Part shown: positions 14,071-24,485 of the stretch, piece after piece
How the letters are laid out: each line of letters begins with the position of its first letter
Numbering within the stretch: position 1 is the first letter of the stretch
Origin: Tabrizicola sp.
GTDB lineage: Bacteria; Pseudomonadota; Alphaproteobacteria; Rhodobacterales; Rhodobacteraceae
Reading direction: 5' to 3'
Length of the DNA stretch: 64,000 bases
NCBI RefSeq assembly: GCF_030694085.1
Contig: NZ_JAUXZE010000093.1
Location: forward strand, 124,001 to 188,000
Made by a program: the position numbers and the translations under genes
Notes under the pieces: generated by a model
What the model was told of the DNA's origin: nothing
The model's input: the letters and a program-made list of their open reading frames with translations, nothing else
Databases searched by the model: none

Positions 14071-15222
14071 CTAGGCGGGTTCGGTGTGCAGGACGTCGGC
14101 CACGGTGGCTGTGACGGTCCAGTCTGCATCGAGGAGGAGGAGGTCGGCGAGGTCGCGATATTCGGGCGTGGCGAGGTCGGGGCGATCAAGAAGGCGCGCG
14201 GGGGCGGCGCTGACCATGTCGAAAGCGGTCTCGGGCGAGGTTCCCACGACCGTGATCAGACGGCGGAGGCCCTCGGCCATCGTGACATGGGCCCCCGCCA
14301 GCGAGCCTTCGGCGTTGACGAGGCGGCCATCCTTCAGCCAGACGTCCTGGCCGTAGAGCCGGAAGTGGTCGGAGCCGCCCACCGTGCTCATCGCGTCCGA
14401 GACAAGGAACATCCGGCCGGGGACGGGACGGGCGCGGATGGCGAGGCCGACCATCTCGTCCGCGACATGGATGCCGTCACAGATGATGCCCGCGAAAGCC
14501 GTGGAGTTGATGCAGGCGCCGGTCACGCCGGGCGCGCGGTTCAGCATCGGCGACATGGCGTTGAAAAGATGGGTGAAGCAGCTGGCTCCGGCGTCGAGGA
14601 GGGCGCGGACCTCGTCCGCCGTGGCATCGGAGTGGCCGATGGAGACGACCGCCCCGGTCCCGACCAGCCGGGCGACGTCCTGCGGTGTGGTGCTTTCCGG
14701 GGCGACGGTGATCTTGACGAAGACCCCCGCGGCACGGAGGCGCTGGACATGGGTCAAGGTGGTGCCGTCGAAGGGGCGAACATAGGCGGCGGCGTGGGTG
14801 CCGCGGCGGGCGACCGACAGGTGGGGGCCTTCGATGTGAAGTCCAAGCAGGCTGCGGTCGGGCTGCGGCTCGGACTGGGCGGCCAGCGTCGCCTCGACGG
14901 CCCGGGCGAGGACCTCGGGCGCGTCGGTGATCACGGTGGGCAGGATGCCGACGGTGCCGAACCTGCGGTGGGCCGCGGCCATGCGGTGCAGGGCCTCGGG
15001 CGACTGGTCGCTGTTCAGAAGCGCATCACCGCCGCCGTTGACCTGGAGGTCCAGAAAGCCGGGGGTCAGGGTGCCTTTCAAGCGGCGGGTCGGTGCGCCG
15101 GGCGGGGGGATGTCGAGCATCAGGCTGCGGCCTTGCGCGATGCCGAGGGCTGCGCCGCCGCGGAGCCGCGTCCCGTCGAAGATCGCATCGGGGAGAAGCC
15201 AGAGGTCGGGTGTGGCGGTCAT
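14071..15222 (-). CDS. nagA: N-acetylglucosamine-6-phosphate deacetylase
   Basis: A 383-residue amidohydrolase that removes acetate from GlcNAc-6-P or GalNAc-6-P in the cytoplasm. Motifs: DLQVNGGGDALLN near the N-terminus, LLGLHIEGPHLS (metal-ligand Glu), SIGHSDATADE and CFTHLFNAMSPM (metal-ligand His), and the catalytic Asp in FLVSDAMSTVGG. It starts 4 bases inside the end of the upstream aldolase-subunit gene. With AgaS- and GatZ-like neighbours it may work on GalNAc-6-P as well (AgaA role). Confidence 0.93.
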   Translation of the reverse strand: MTATPDLWLLPDAIFDGTRLRGGAALGIAQGRSLMLDIPPPGAPTRRLKGTLTPGFLDLQVNGGGDALLNSDQSPEALHRMAAAHRRFGTVGILPTVITDAPEVLARAVEATLAAQSEPQPDRSLLGLHIEGPHLSVARRGTHAAAYVRPFDGTTLTHVQRLRAAGVFVKITVAPESTTPQDVARLVGTGAVVSIGHSDATADEVRALLDAGASCFTHLFNAMSPMLNRAPGVTGACINSTAFAGIICDGIHVADEMVGLAIRARPVPGRMFLVSDAMSTVGGSDHFRLYGQDVWLKDGRLVNAEGSLAGAHVTMAEGLRRLITVVGTSPETAFDMVSAAPARLLDRPDLATPEYRDLADLLLLDADWTVTATVADVLHTEPA

Positions 15223-16484
15223 GACCGGGGTCCCGTGAAGAAATAGGGGCGAAGGGCGGATTGCACCCGGGCCAGGGCCAGAGCGCGGGGCAGGGAATGG
15301 CGGCTTTCGCGGGCAATGGCAATCTCTGCGGCACAGAAATGCGCCGCCAGGAGAGGGTTGGGCAATCGTTTGTCCTGAAGGTCGGTCAACAGGTGCTGGA
15401 CGGCCTGTTGCGCCTTTGGCTCGGGCCAGTAGTAGCGGATGCGGTCAGCGAGGCCGAAGTGGCGTTCGGTGCGCGGAGCAGCGCTGTCGCCGTGGATGTG
15501 GGCCTGCCAGTGGGCGGGGTTCGCCAGCATCACTTCTTCCATCCTGTCGGGCAGGGAAGGGCCGCTGGCCCAGCCGTTCTGGGCGCGGATGGTGTCCAGT
15601 GCATAAAGCGCCTCACGCCAGGCGAAGGTGAGGGCGGGGCCGACCTTCTGGAAGGCGAAGCCGAGTTCGGCAAGGCGGGGGTAGGCTTCGGGACGCTGGT
15701 AGTCGGTGGAATGGGCCTCAAGGCAGAGGCCCGGCCATTTGGCGAGGGCGGCGAGAAGGCCGGGGTCGCGGGCGAGGGGGAGGTGGTGGACCTCCATCGG
15801 CGAGAATTCCACCCCCGGCTGGACGACAAGGCCGCCGATCTGGTCGAGCGGCAGGTTCAGCGCGGTGAAAGCCTCGCGGTGGGCGTCGAGGGTGGCCCGG
15901 GCAGCCTGGGGCGTCGTGGGCTGGATGTCGCCGTGGTCGTCGGTGCGGGCTCCGCCGGGGGGAGGGACTTCGGTGCCGATGACGAAAAGGATTTTCGTCG
16001 GGTCGGGCGCATGCTTGAGGACCGTCGCAGCGAGGTCGGCCGATCGGGTGGCGGTGATGGCGTCGGGAAGCTGGGCGGGTTCGCCCGCGCAGCCCTCGGA
16101 GCAGTCGAGGTGCATCTTGGTGAAGCCTGCGGTGGCATAATCGGCGACCATCTGGTGCGCCTTCTGCAAGGCCTGATCGGCGGGAAGCTTGCGCCAGGCT
16201 TGCGGGCCGAGGTGGTCGCCGCCGAAGAGGATGCGGTTGTGCGAGACCCCGGATCGGGTTGCGATGTCTTTGACAAAGCCGATGAAATCGGCGGGTTTCA
16301 GGCCGGTGTAGCCGCCATCCTGGTTGACCTGGTTCGAGGTGGCCTCGACCACGATTGGCTGGTCAAGCGTTTCGGCGAGTGTGAGGCAGGCCTCAAGCAC
16401 GTCGGGGTGCGCGGTGCAGACCGAGGGAATGGCGATGGCTTCCCCCGCGCGATTGCGGGCGATGATCCGGGCAAGGTCAGGCAT
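15219..16484 (-). CDS. D-tagatose-1,6-bisphosphate aldolase subunit, GatZ/KbaZ/AgaZ type
   Basis: A 421-residue protein of the GatZ/KbaZ family, the non-catalytic subunit needed for activity and stability of class II tagatose-bisphosphate aldolase. Recognisable parts are PIVVEATSNQVNQDGGYTG, ILFGGDHLGPQAW, KMHLDCSEGCAGEP and FVIGTEVPPPGG. It overlaps nagA by 4 bases and the kinase gene by 8. The catalytic partner GatY/KbaY and a tagatose-6-phosphate kinase are absent from the window, so they must be elsewhere, or this family member acts on its own here. Confidence 0.88.
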   Translation of the reverse strand: MPDLARIIARNRAGEAIAIPSVCTAHPDVLEACLTLAETLDQPIVVEATSNQVNQDGGYTGLKPADFIGFVKDIATRSGVSHNRILFGGDHLGPQAWRKLPADQALQKAHQMVADYATAGFTKMHLDCSEGCAGEPAQLPDAITATRSADLAATVLKHAPDPTKILFVIGTEVPPPGGARTDDHGDIQPTTPQAARATLDAHREAFTALNLPLDQIGGLVVQPGVEFSPMEVHHLPLARDPGLLAALAKWPGLCLEAHSTDYQRPEAYPRLAELGFAFQKVGPALTFAWREALYALDTIRAQNGWASGPSLPDRMEEVMLANPAHWQAHIHGDSAAPRTERHFGLADRIRYYWPEPKAQQAVQHLLTDLQDKRLPNPLLAAHFCAAEIAIARESRHSLPRALALARVQSALRPYFFTGPRS

Positions 16485-17397
16485 GGTGCGCCTCGTTCAG
16501 GGCGTGGAGGGCGGCTCCGCGGGCGCCCGAGGCGTCGCCGCCCTGAGCCAGGTGAATGGCGGGGATCGGGAAGCCCTTGAGGGTGGCATCTGCGAGACGT
16601 TTCGTCAGGTCGTCGGTCAGGCCGGGGGCGCGGGAGAGGCCACCGCCGATCACGATCACCTCTGGGTCGAGGGTGAGGCAGAGGGTGACGAGAAACTCGG
16701 TCGCGAGGTCAAGCCAGATGTCCCAGGCCATGGCGAAGGCGGGGGTGGTGGCGCGGCCCGCGACGATGGTTTCGGGGGCGTGCTGCTGGCCGGTCAGGCG
16801 GGCGGCGATGCGGGCGAGGCCGGGGGCGGAGAGGTAGGTCTCGCTGCAGCCCTGGCGGCCACAGCCGCAGGTCAGGATGGGTAGGCCGTGCGTGACGATC
16901 GGGGCGGCGGCGAGGGGAAAGTGGCCAAATTCCCCACCGGTTTGGGCAGGGGACGGCAGGAGTCTGCCACCTGTCACGACGCCACCCGCAACGCCGGTGC
17001 CAAGGATAAGACCGACGGCGGGGTCCGCGCCTTTGGCGACGCCGAGCGTCGCCTCGGACAGCGTCAGGGCGCGGCAGTCGTTGATCCAGGCGATCGGGCG
17101 CCCTGCGGCCTGGGCGATGTCCTGCGGGAAGGGCAGGCCAGTGGCGGGGAGGTTCGAAGTGAGGGCGAGACCGGTTCCGGGATTGATGAGACCTGCGGCA
17201 GAGATCCCGACGGGCAGGCCGGGTGCATGGGCGTCGCACCAGCGGATCGCGTCGGCCATCGCGGTGACCAGCGTCGGATAGTCTTTTGGCGTGGGCCAGC
17301 GGTTGCGGGTGGCAAGCGACCAGTCCGGGGCGAACACCTGCGCCTCGATCTTGGTGCCGCCGAGGTCGATGCCCGCAGAGATCGGGGCCGCGATCAT
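16477..17397 (-). CDS. ROK-family sugar kinase (amino-sugar kinase)
   Basis: A 306-residue ROK kinase. The ATP phosphate-binding loop is IDLGGTKIEAQVF, and the second ATP region is GLILGTGVAGGVV. The zinc-binding ROK signature is CGCGRQGCSETYLS. The catalytic Asp is likely in WINDCRALTLSEA. From its position between AgaS- and GatZ-type genes it should phosphorylate N-acetylglucosamine or N-acetylgalactosamine at the 6-position after ABC import. It overlaps the SIS gene by 4 bases. Confidence 0.88.
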   Translation of the reverse strand: MIAAPISAGIDLGGTKIEAQVFAPDWSLATRNRWPTPKDYPTLVTAMADAIRWCDAHAPGLPVGISAAGLINPGTGLALTSNLPATGLPFPQDIAQAAGRPIAWINDCRALTLSEATLGVAKGADPAVGLILGTGVAGGVVTGGRLLPSPAQTGGEFGHFPLAAAPIVTHGLPILTCGCGRQGCSETYLSAPGLARIAARLTGQQHAPETIVAGRATTPAFAMAWDIWLDLATEFLVTLCLTLDPEVIVIGGGLSRAPGLTDDLTKRLADATLKGFPIPAIHLAQGGDASGARGAALHALNEAHHA

Positions 17398-18452
17398 GGG
17401 TGCACCGGGTGGAGGCGGACGCCCGAGACGACGCGGGTGAGGGTGCCCTGCCCGGCGAAAGGGTCGTCGACATTCAGGCCAAGGCCGTCGGACCAGATGA
17501 CCGCGAGGATCTGGGCGAGGGAGACGTAGAGCGGGACGGACCAGAGGTCTCCGTGGGGTTGCGGGATGTCGGGTGCAGTGATGCGGCTTTGCGGGAACTG
17601 GGTGCGAAGCTCGGCCAGGAGGTCCTCGTCATAGGCGCGGGTGTGGGGGTCGGACGAGCGGAAGAGCCAGAGGTCGGTGTCGCCCACAGTGAAACTTTTC
17701 GGGCCGTGGCGGAAGCCGAGGGTCGAGTCCCAGAGGGCGGGGATCTGGCCTGCGGCGAGCTCCATCACCTTCAGCGCGGCCTCGCGCGCGGCAAAGGCCA
17801 GGGGGCCAGAGCCGATGAACACGGCCCGGGCAGGGCGGCGGGTGGCAGTGGCTTGGGAGATGAAGTCCGGGAGCAGGGTCTGAAGGGTGTCGGCAAGGAA
17901 GGCGAAGCGGCTTGGCATTTGGCTGGCTGGGAGGCTTGCGTCGAAGAGGGCTGCGGCGGTGAGGAGCATGGTGGAGAAGCTGGATGTCATCGCGAAGCCC
18001 TGGTCGTGGGTGGCTTCGGGCAGAGTGATGACGTGTGAGCCGGGTCTGGTGGCGAGGGCGGACCTGGCATTGCAGGTGATGTTGAGCCGTGGCCAGGCGG
18101 GGGCGAGGGTGTCGAGTGCGTCGAGGAGGCCGATGGATTCCGTTGAGCTGCCGGAGCGGCCGAAGCTGACGATGAGTTTCGGTTGGCCGGTGAGATAGGC
18201 ACGGGGACGGGCGACGATGTCGGTGGTGGGGACCGAGCGGAAGCGCGGGCCCGGCTGGCCCTCGAGACCAGAGGCGAGGATGTCGCCGATATAGGCGGAG
18301 GTGCCTGCGCCGCAGAACCAGACCTCGCTGACGCCGGTTTCGGCGATCCACTGGCGGAGGTCGGCCACCTGGAGCCGCGCGCCCCAGTCGCGCCAGATCG
18401 CGGGTTGGGCGAGGATTTCGCGGAAGGTGGCGTGGCGGGAAAGGTCGGTCAT
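17394..18452 (-). CDS. agaS: AgaS-type SIS-domain aminosugar-phosphate deaminase/isomerase
   Basis: A 352-residue protein with two SIS domains. The first has WFCGAGTSAYIGDIL and IVSFGRSGSSTES, the second FIGSGPLAFAAREAALKVMELA followed by TLGFRHGPKSF. The C-terminal GLNVDDPFAGQGTLTRVV is characteristic of AgaS. AgaS converts galactosamine-6-phosphate to tagatose-6-phosphate plus ammonia in the GalNAc pathway. It is operonic with the ROK kinase, the aldolase subunit and nagA. The AgaS label rests on motifs and context; a glucosamine-6-P substrate is possible. Confidence 0.85.
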   Translation of the reverse strand: MTDLSRHATFREILAQPAIWRDWGARLQVADLRQWIAETGVSEVWFCGAGTSAYIGDILASGLEGQPGPRFRSVPTTDIVARPRAYLTGQPKLIVSFGRSGSSTESIGLLDALDTLAPAWPRLNITCNARSALATRPGSHVITLPEATHDQGFAMTSSFSTMLLTAAALFDASLPASQMPSRFAFLADTLQTLLPDFISQATATRRPARAVFIGSGPLAFAAREAALKVMELAAGQIPALWDSTLGFRHGPKSFTVGDTDLWLFRSSDPHTRAYDEDLLAELRTQFPQSRITAPDIPQPHGDLWSVPLYVSLAQILAVIWSDGLGLNVDDPFAGQGTLTRVVSGVRLHPVHP

Positions 18453-18655
18453 GTCGTCACTTCCAGGATTGGCCGGGCAGGATTGGCCGGGTGGTCCGCT
18501 TGGCGATGGGGCAGGAGTGGCCTGGCCTGGGCGTCAGCGCGCGGCGGTGGCAGACTGCGGTCCTTGTGGACGGGGCGCCTTTCAGACGGAGCGCGTTCCG
18601 CGCAAGTCTTTTCGGTCGCCTTGTGCGCGTGAAGAACGCGCAACGGCTTTGCGAT

Positions 18656-18690
18656 GCCTCCGGCGGGGATATTTGTGCAAAGATGAAAGG
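18656..18690 (+). repeat. Dispersed intergenic repeat R1, copy c
   Basis: The 35-base R1 unit with one change (TTTGTGCAAAG in place of TTTGGGCAAAG). It lies in the 297-base gap between the two SIS-domain genes, 59 bases beyond the stop of the second one. Nothing else was recognised in this gap. Confidence 0.85.
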
Positions 18691-18749
18691 GCAGCCTGGG
18701 GGCGCGTTCGGCGGGAGGCGGCAAGACCGGACAGGGGCGGCTTTGCCTA

Positions 18750-19757
18750 TCATCGGGTCTGGGTCACTTTGGCGAGGGTCGTGGGGCGGTCGGGGTCGTG
18801 GCCGAGCGCGAGGGCGGCATCATGCGCGAGCGGGTAGGTGAGGCAAAGAAGGGCGGCGGCGGCGGCGGCGGGGGTGAGGTCGGTGGCACCTGCGTCGGAG
18901 GCACGCAGGCGGAAGACGGTACCGCCAGCGGCGCGGAAACGCTGTTCTGCCGTGTCGAGGCTGGGTTGCACCTCGGGCTGTTCGGTGTCGAGGATCAGGA
19001 TCAGGAGCGGGTTCGTCACCAGTTGCAGCGGGCCGTGCAGGACTTCGGACGAGGAATAGGCCTCGGCGTGAAGGGCGCAACATTCCTTGAGTTTCAGCGC
19101 CAGTTCCTGCGCCGCGCCAAAGCCGGTGTCGCGCCCGATGACATAGACGTGTGAGGCGCGCAGGAGGGCGGCGAGGAGCGCTTTCTTCTGCGGCAGGTCG
19201 CGGCCGTGCAGCGCGGCGAGGGCTGTGGCGGAGGCTTTCGCACGGGGGGCGTAGGCGGGGGCCAGGGCCGCGAGGAGCGCCATGCCCCCGGCGATGGCCC
19301 CGACGACGGATTTGGTGGCGGGGACGGCCAGTTCGGGGCCGGCGCCGATCGACAGGGTGGCGTGGGCTTCGGCCTCGACCGGGCTGCCGGGGGCGTTGGT
19401 GAGGGCGAGGACGGTGGCCCCGGCTTCGCGTGCGCCGCGGGCAGAGCCGACAAGGTCGGGCGAGGCACCGGACTGCGAGACGACGAGCACGGCCGCATCG
19501 GTGAGGCGGACACCCCGACCCAGCGAGAAGATCGAGGGCGGGAGCGAGGTCACGGGCAGGCCGGTCTCGCGCATGATCTCGTAGGACAGGATGTTGGCGG
19601 CGGCGTCGGAGGAGCCGCGGGCGACGGTGTAGATCGCGCGGAGCTGGGTCAGGTCTGGAAGCGTCACGGATTGTGCGACGGAGGCCGCGAAGACGGCAGG
19701 GGCCTCGGCGATCTCGCGCGACATGTGCTGTCCGGCATCGGGAGGAAGGGCGGTCAT
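18750..19757 (-). CDS. SIS-domain protein, NagB-II/GlmS-isomerase-like
   Basis: A 335-residue cytoplasmic protein with two SIS domains and no glutaminase domain. Motifs: VARGSSDAAANIL and VVSQSGASPDLVG in the first, VIGRDTGFGAAQELALKLKE and SSSEVLHGPLQLV in the second. This resembles the isomerase half of GlmS and the alternative glucosamine-6-phosphate deaminase NagB-II. It probably yields fructose-6-phosphate from glucosamine-6-phosphate. ATG at 19757 (MTALPPDAGQHM) is preferred to one 45 bases upstream. It forms a second, separately spaced unit from the AgaS operon. Confidence 0.82.
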   Translation of the reverse strand: MTALPPDAGQHMSREIAEAPAVFAASVAQSVTLPDLTQLRAIYTVARGSSDAAANILSYEIMRETGLPVTSLPPSIFSLGRGVRLTDAAVLVVSQSGASPDLVGSARGAREAGATVLALTNAPGSPVEAEAHATLSIGAGPELAVPATKSVVGAIAGGMALLAALAPAYAPRAKASATALAALHGRDLPQKKALLAALLRASHVYVIGRDTGFGAAQELALKLKECCALHAEAYSSSEVLHGPLQLVTNPLLILILDTEQPEVQPSLDTAEQRFRAAGGTVFRLRASDAGATDLTPAAAAAALLCLTYPLAHDAALALGHDPDRPTTLAKVTQTR

Positions 19758-19882
19758 CGGGCGTCCAGGGTCGTGGCGTCCCCCCACGTCCATCCCCCCC
19801 ACGTCGGCGCAACAAGGGAGAGGTGGCGTTTGGGGGCAGGGTCTCGGGGCAGGTACGGTTCAGCGCGAGTGGCGCTGTCGGA

Positions 19883-19917
19883 GCCTCCGGCGGGGATATT
19901 TGGGCAAAGATGAAAGG
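19883..19917 (+). repeat. Dispersed intergenic repeat R1, copy d
   Basis: A perfect match to the 35-base R1 unit. It lies in the 313-base gap between the NagB-II-like gene and the oxidoreductase gene. The rest of the gap holds a C-rich tract near 19780-19800 and nothing I can identify. Confidence 0.85.
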
Positions 19918-20070
19918 CGCTGGGCTGGGTCGGGGACGCGGCGCGGCGACGGGTGGTCGGCGGGCGCAAGAGCGGGGAAGATCCTCTGGCGGGAATGGTT
20001 GAGCCAGCATCGATGCCTGGCGTCCGGGACGGGCGGTCGGGCGCCGGGGCTGAAGGGTTCAGGGGCCGGA

Positions 20071-21213
20071 TCATTGGCGCAGCCCATGCGCGTCGAGTTT
20101 GGCCCAGGTGTCGGTGAGGTCGACGACCTGTCCGGTGGTGCGGGCCTGGTCGAGGGCGATGGCGGCGATGCCGGCCTCCATCGCGTCGAGGATCGAGACG
20201 GGGAGGCTGTCCGCCTGACCGCGCAGGTAAGCGGTCATGTCGCGGCACATGAGCTGGTCGGCACCGTAATGCGCGCCTTTCATCGCGGTGCCCTGCGTGT
20301 AGTCATGGTCCGCGAGGCGGCTTCCGTCGCGGGCGGTAACCTTCAGGAAGCCGCGCACGAAATCGCCCTCGGCCATGCCGTGGGTGCCCATGACGCAGAA
20401 GCGGCGGTGTTCGTCGGGGACGTTGAGGTTGGTGTGGAAGGCGAGGGAGGCGCCGGTCTCGTACTGCAGGATCGCGGTCTGGTAGTCGATGATGTCGCCA
20501 TCCGACAGGAAGGGATCATCGGTGGATTCCCAGACGGACTTCTTGACGTGGAAGATTTCGGCCTCGGCGTTCGACTTTGGCGCGTTCTGCGGGACAAAGG
20601 ATTTGCGGCCGCCGAAGCTGGCGACGCGCTGCGGTCGGGACTCCGTGACCATGTTGTAGATGTCGAGGTCGTGGCAGCATTTTTCCAGCATGAAGCCGCC
20701 GGCAAGGTCGGTGCGGCGGCGCCAGTCGCGCATGAAGAAGGCGCCGTGGTAGGGGCCGATGTGTTCGTTCGCCTCAAGCGACGTGACGTCGCCGAGCCAG
20801 CCTTGGGCCATGGCCGCGCGGAGGTCGACCATGTGCTGCGAATAGCGCAGGACGAGGCCGACCATCGCGCGATTGACGCCGCCGTGTTTGGCGAGAAGGC
20901 GGGCGAGTTCCAGGGTCTCCTCGATCGAGACGACGACGGGCTTTTCGGTAAACACCTGCACCCCGGCCTCCAACCCCAGGCGGATCTGGTCGAGGTGGAA
21001 GACGTTCGGCGAGAAGACGCAGTAGAGGTCGGGATTGGCGTCCGAGAGCATCGCCTCGACCGAGGGGTAGCGGGGGGTGTCGGTGCCGATCATCTCAAGG
21101 TGGGTCGGCTGGGGGTCGTAGTAGCCGACGATCTGGGCTTCGGGCATTTCCTCGCGAAGCGTGGTCAGGACATGACCGGCCCGCAGGCCGATGCCTGAGG
21201 TGACAATGCGCAT
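20071..21213 (-). CDS. Gfo/Idh/MocA-family oxidoreductase
   Basis: A 380-residue NAD(P)-dependent oxidoreductase-fold protein. The N-terminal Rossmann domain has the family motif VFTEKPVVVS (Lys of the EKP motif). The C-terminal domain contains GGFMLEKCCHDLDIYN, whose histidine pair is usual in sugar dehydrogenases of this family. Since the gene follows the sugar importer ATPase, the substrate is likely an imported sugar or glycoside. The fold also includes NAD-dependent GH109 alpha-N-acetylgalactosaminidases, which would fit this context, but sequence alone does not prove it. Confidence 0.82.
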   Translation of the reverse strand: MRIVTSGIGLRAGHVLTTLREEMPEAQIVGYYDPQPTHLEMIGTDTPRYPSVEAMLSDANPDLYCVFSPNVFHLDQIRLGLEAGVQVFTEKPVVVSIEETLELARLLAKHGGVNRAMVGLVLRYSQHMVDLRAAMAQGWLGDVTSLEANEHIGPYHGAFFMRDWRRRTDLAGGFMLEKCCHDLDIYNMVTESRPQRVASFGGRKSFVPQNAPKSNAEAEIFHVKKSVWESTDDPFLSDGDIIDYQTAILQYETGASLAFHTNLNVPDEHRRFCVMGTHGMAEGDFVRGFLKVTARDGSRLADHDYTQGTAMKGAHYGADQLMCRDMTAYLRGQADSLPVSILDAMEAGIAAIALDQARTTGQVVDLTDTWAKLDAHGLRQ

Positions 21214-21245
21214 GGGTAATCTCCTTTCAGGCGGCGAGCCGTCCC

Positions 21246-22343
<1,098 letters not shown>

Positions 22344-22401
22344 GCGGGTATCCTTTGCGGAGACGTGGGGGGCGCGGGTCAACCCGCGCCCCCCGATTGG
22401 A

Positions 22402-23610
22402 TCAGCGAACCGCTGCCAGCTCGACGCCGGCCTCGGTCACCAGTTCGTCGACGGTGCCGTCGCCCAGCATGATCCCCTGGATCATGTTGGTGAAGACGGC
22501 CTGCAGCGCCTTGAAGTCCTCGACCATCGGCTCGGGGCCACCGGTCGAGATGCCGGCGACGAAGATCGGCCAGTTGCCTTTCTTGTAGTAGACGTCGGCC
22601 ATGCCCATCTTTTCGTAGTCAAGGATCGGGGTCAGGCCCCAGGACGAATCGAGGTCATACTGCGCCTCTCCGCTGGTCAGCGCCTTGGCCAGCTTGATCG
22701 CCAGTTCCTCGTTGCCGGTGCCCTTGAAGACCGCCAGCGAATCGGTGATCAGGATGGTGCCCGAGGGACCGGACGGACCGGCCGGGATCGGGGCGACGAT
22801 CTGGGTCGGCACCTTCTCGGCGTGCTGGCCTTCGCCCCAGGGACCGGAGACATACATCGCGATCTGGCCGTCGTTGAAGAGGTCGCGCATCTGGTCGCGT
22901 TCCCATTCGGTCGGGCCGGATTGCATGTAGGGCAGAAGGTCCGCGTAAAGCTGCAGCGTCTCGCGCGTTTGCGGGCTGTCCAGCGCCGGGGTGCCGTCGT
23001 CGTTGTAGACCTTGCCGCCGTTCGAATAGAGGAAGTCGAGGAACATGTGCATCGTGTTGTCGAAGTCCTTGCCCGCGATGCCGATGCCTGCGGCGTCGGT
23101 GTTGTCGGTCACAGCCTTCGCCAGGGTCACAAGCTCGGCCCAGGTGGCGGGGGCCTTGCACTCGGCCCCGGCAGCCTCGACCACGGCGCAGTTGATGTAG
23201 AGGGCCTTGGTCGAGAAGGCATGCGGGATGCCCCAATACTGGCCGCCGTTGGTCACTGTCTTGAGGACGCCGGGCTGGTAGGCGGCCTCTTCCTCGGGCG
23301 TGAAGGTCACGGGGACGATGAGGTCGTTGTTGGCAAGCTGGCGCAGGGTGCGGCTGCCCATGTAGGCCACGTCCGGCGGGTCGCCGGCGGCGGCAAGCTG
23401 CATCGACTTGTCCTGGCAGGTGCCCCATTCCACCGCTTCCATCTTCACGGTGACGCCGGCGTTGTCGGCCTGGAACTTGTCGATCACGACCTGGTCGGCC
23501 GGGCGCACTTCGCCGCCGCACATGATGAAGTGCAGCTCTTGCGCCTGGGCCGACAGCGCCGTTCCGGCCATCAGGCCAGCGGCGATTGTCAGGGTCTTGA
23601 AGTGGGTCAT
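22402..23610 (-). CDS. ABC transporter extracellular solute-binding protein (family 1)
   Basis: A 402-residue periplasmic sugar-binding protein. A signal peptide with the cleavage region ALSAQAQE covers about residues 1-24. The mature part follows the cluster 1 binding-protein layout: FQADNAGVTVKMEAVEW, GDPPDVAYMGS, and GIPHAFSTKALYIN. AAGGGAG precedes the ATG. It is located between the permease genes and the ATPase gene. It delivers an oligosaccharide or amino sugar to the CUT1 importer; the ligand is inferred from the neighbouring amino-sugar genes. Confidence 0.92.
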   Translation of the reverse strand: MTHFKTLTIAAGLMAGTALSAQAQELHFIMCGGEVRPADQVVIDKFQADNAGVTVKMEAVEWGTCQDKSMQLAAAGDPPDVAYMGSRTLRQLANNDLIVPVTFTPEEEAAYQPGVLKTVTNGGQYWGIPHAFSTKALYINCAVVEAAGAECKAPATWAELVTLAKAVTDNTDAAGIGIAGKDFDNTMHMFLDFLYSNGGKVYNDDGTPALDSPQTRETLQLYADLLPYMQSGPTEWERDQMRDLFNDGQIAMYVSGPWGEGQHAEKVPTQIVAPIPAGPSGPSGTILITDSLAVFKGTGNEELAIKLAKALTSGEAQYDLDSSWGLTPILDYEKMGMADVYYKKGNWPIFVAGISTGGPEPMVEDFKALQAVFTNMIQGIMLGDGTVDELVTEAGVELAAVR

Positions 23611-23642
23611 TGGTAGTCTCCCTTGTTGGTGGTCTTGGGTGG

Positions 23643-24485
23643 TCATTCTTTCACCGCGCCTGCGGTCAGGCCCGCGACGAGGTATTTCTGCAGGAAGAGG
23701 AACACGATCATCACCGGGGTGATGCCGGTCAGGGCAGCGGCCATCATCTCGTTCCAGGTGACGTCCTGGTAACCGATGAATTCGTAAAGGCCCGCGGGAA
23801 GTGGCTGGATCTCGCGGACGTTGTTGAAGGTGATGGCAAACAGGAACTGCTGGGCATAGGCGCCGATGAAGACGGCGGTGCCGACGACGATCAGGCCGGG
23901 GGTCGCCAGCGGGATCACCACGCGGCGCAGGGTGTAAAGCCGCGAGGCGCCGTCGACGTAAGCCGCCTCCTCCAATTCGCGGGGGATCTTTTCCAGGTAG
24001 GACCGCAAGAGCCAGATGCCGGTGGGGATCAGGAAGGCCACGCCCGGAATGATCATCGCCCAGTAGGTGTTGAGCATGCCAAGGCTGCGCAGCACCCGGT
24101 AGAGCGGGATCAGAAGGACCGCGCCGGTGAACATGTTCACGGCCAGGAACCCGCCCAGCGACAGCGCCTTGAACGGAAAGTCGAGCCGGGCATAGGCATA
24201 TGCGGCGGGGATCACCACGACCATGGTGATCGCGGTCACCGACGAGGCCACGAAGATCGAGTTGAAGATGTAGCGCCCCAGAAGCGGTACAGTCTTCCAC
24301 ATGTCGCGATAGGCCTGCAGGCTGAAATCCTCGGACCACCAGGTGAACTTGGCAGTCATCAGGTGACTCATGGGGCGCAAGGAGACCCGGATCATCTCGA
24401 TGAAGGGCATCAGGATGAAGAGGAGGAAGAAGAAGGTGGCGATGTAGACGCCGACTTTCTGGACGAGCGTGAGGCGGTCGATCAT
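23643..24485 (-). CDS. Sugar ABC transporter permease (MalG-like)
   Basis: A 280-residue inner-membrane permease. A first membrane span is at about 13-30, then a periplasmic loop and five further hydrophobic segments. The EAA loop ELEEAAYVDGASRLYTLRRV, about residues 160-180, contacts the ATPase. It starts directly after the stop of the partner permease gene with no spacer. It pairs with the 24486-25412 product in a CUT1-type sugar channel. Confidence 0.92.
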   Translation of the reverse strand: MIDRLTLVQKVGVYIATFFFLLFILMPFIEMIRVSLRPMSHLMTAKFTWWSEDFSLQAYRDMWKTVPLLGRYIFNSIFVASSVTAITMVVVIPAAYAYARLDFPFKALSLGGFLAVNMFTGAVLLIPLYRVLRSLGMLNTYWAMIIPGVAFLIPTGIWLLRSYLEKIPRELEEAAYVDGASRLYTLRRVVIPLATPGLIVVGTAVFIGAYAQQFLFAITFNNVREIQPLPAGLYEFIGYQDVTWNEMMAAALTGITPVMIVFLFLQKYLVAGLTAGAVKE

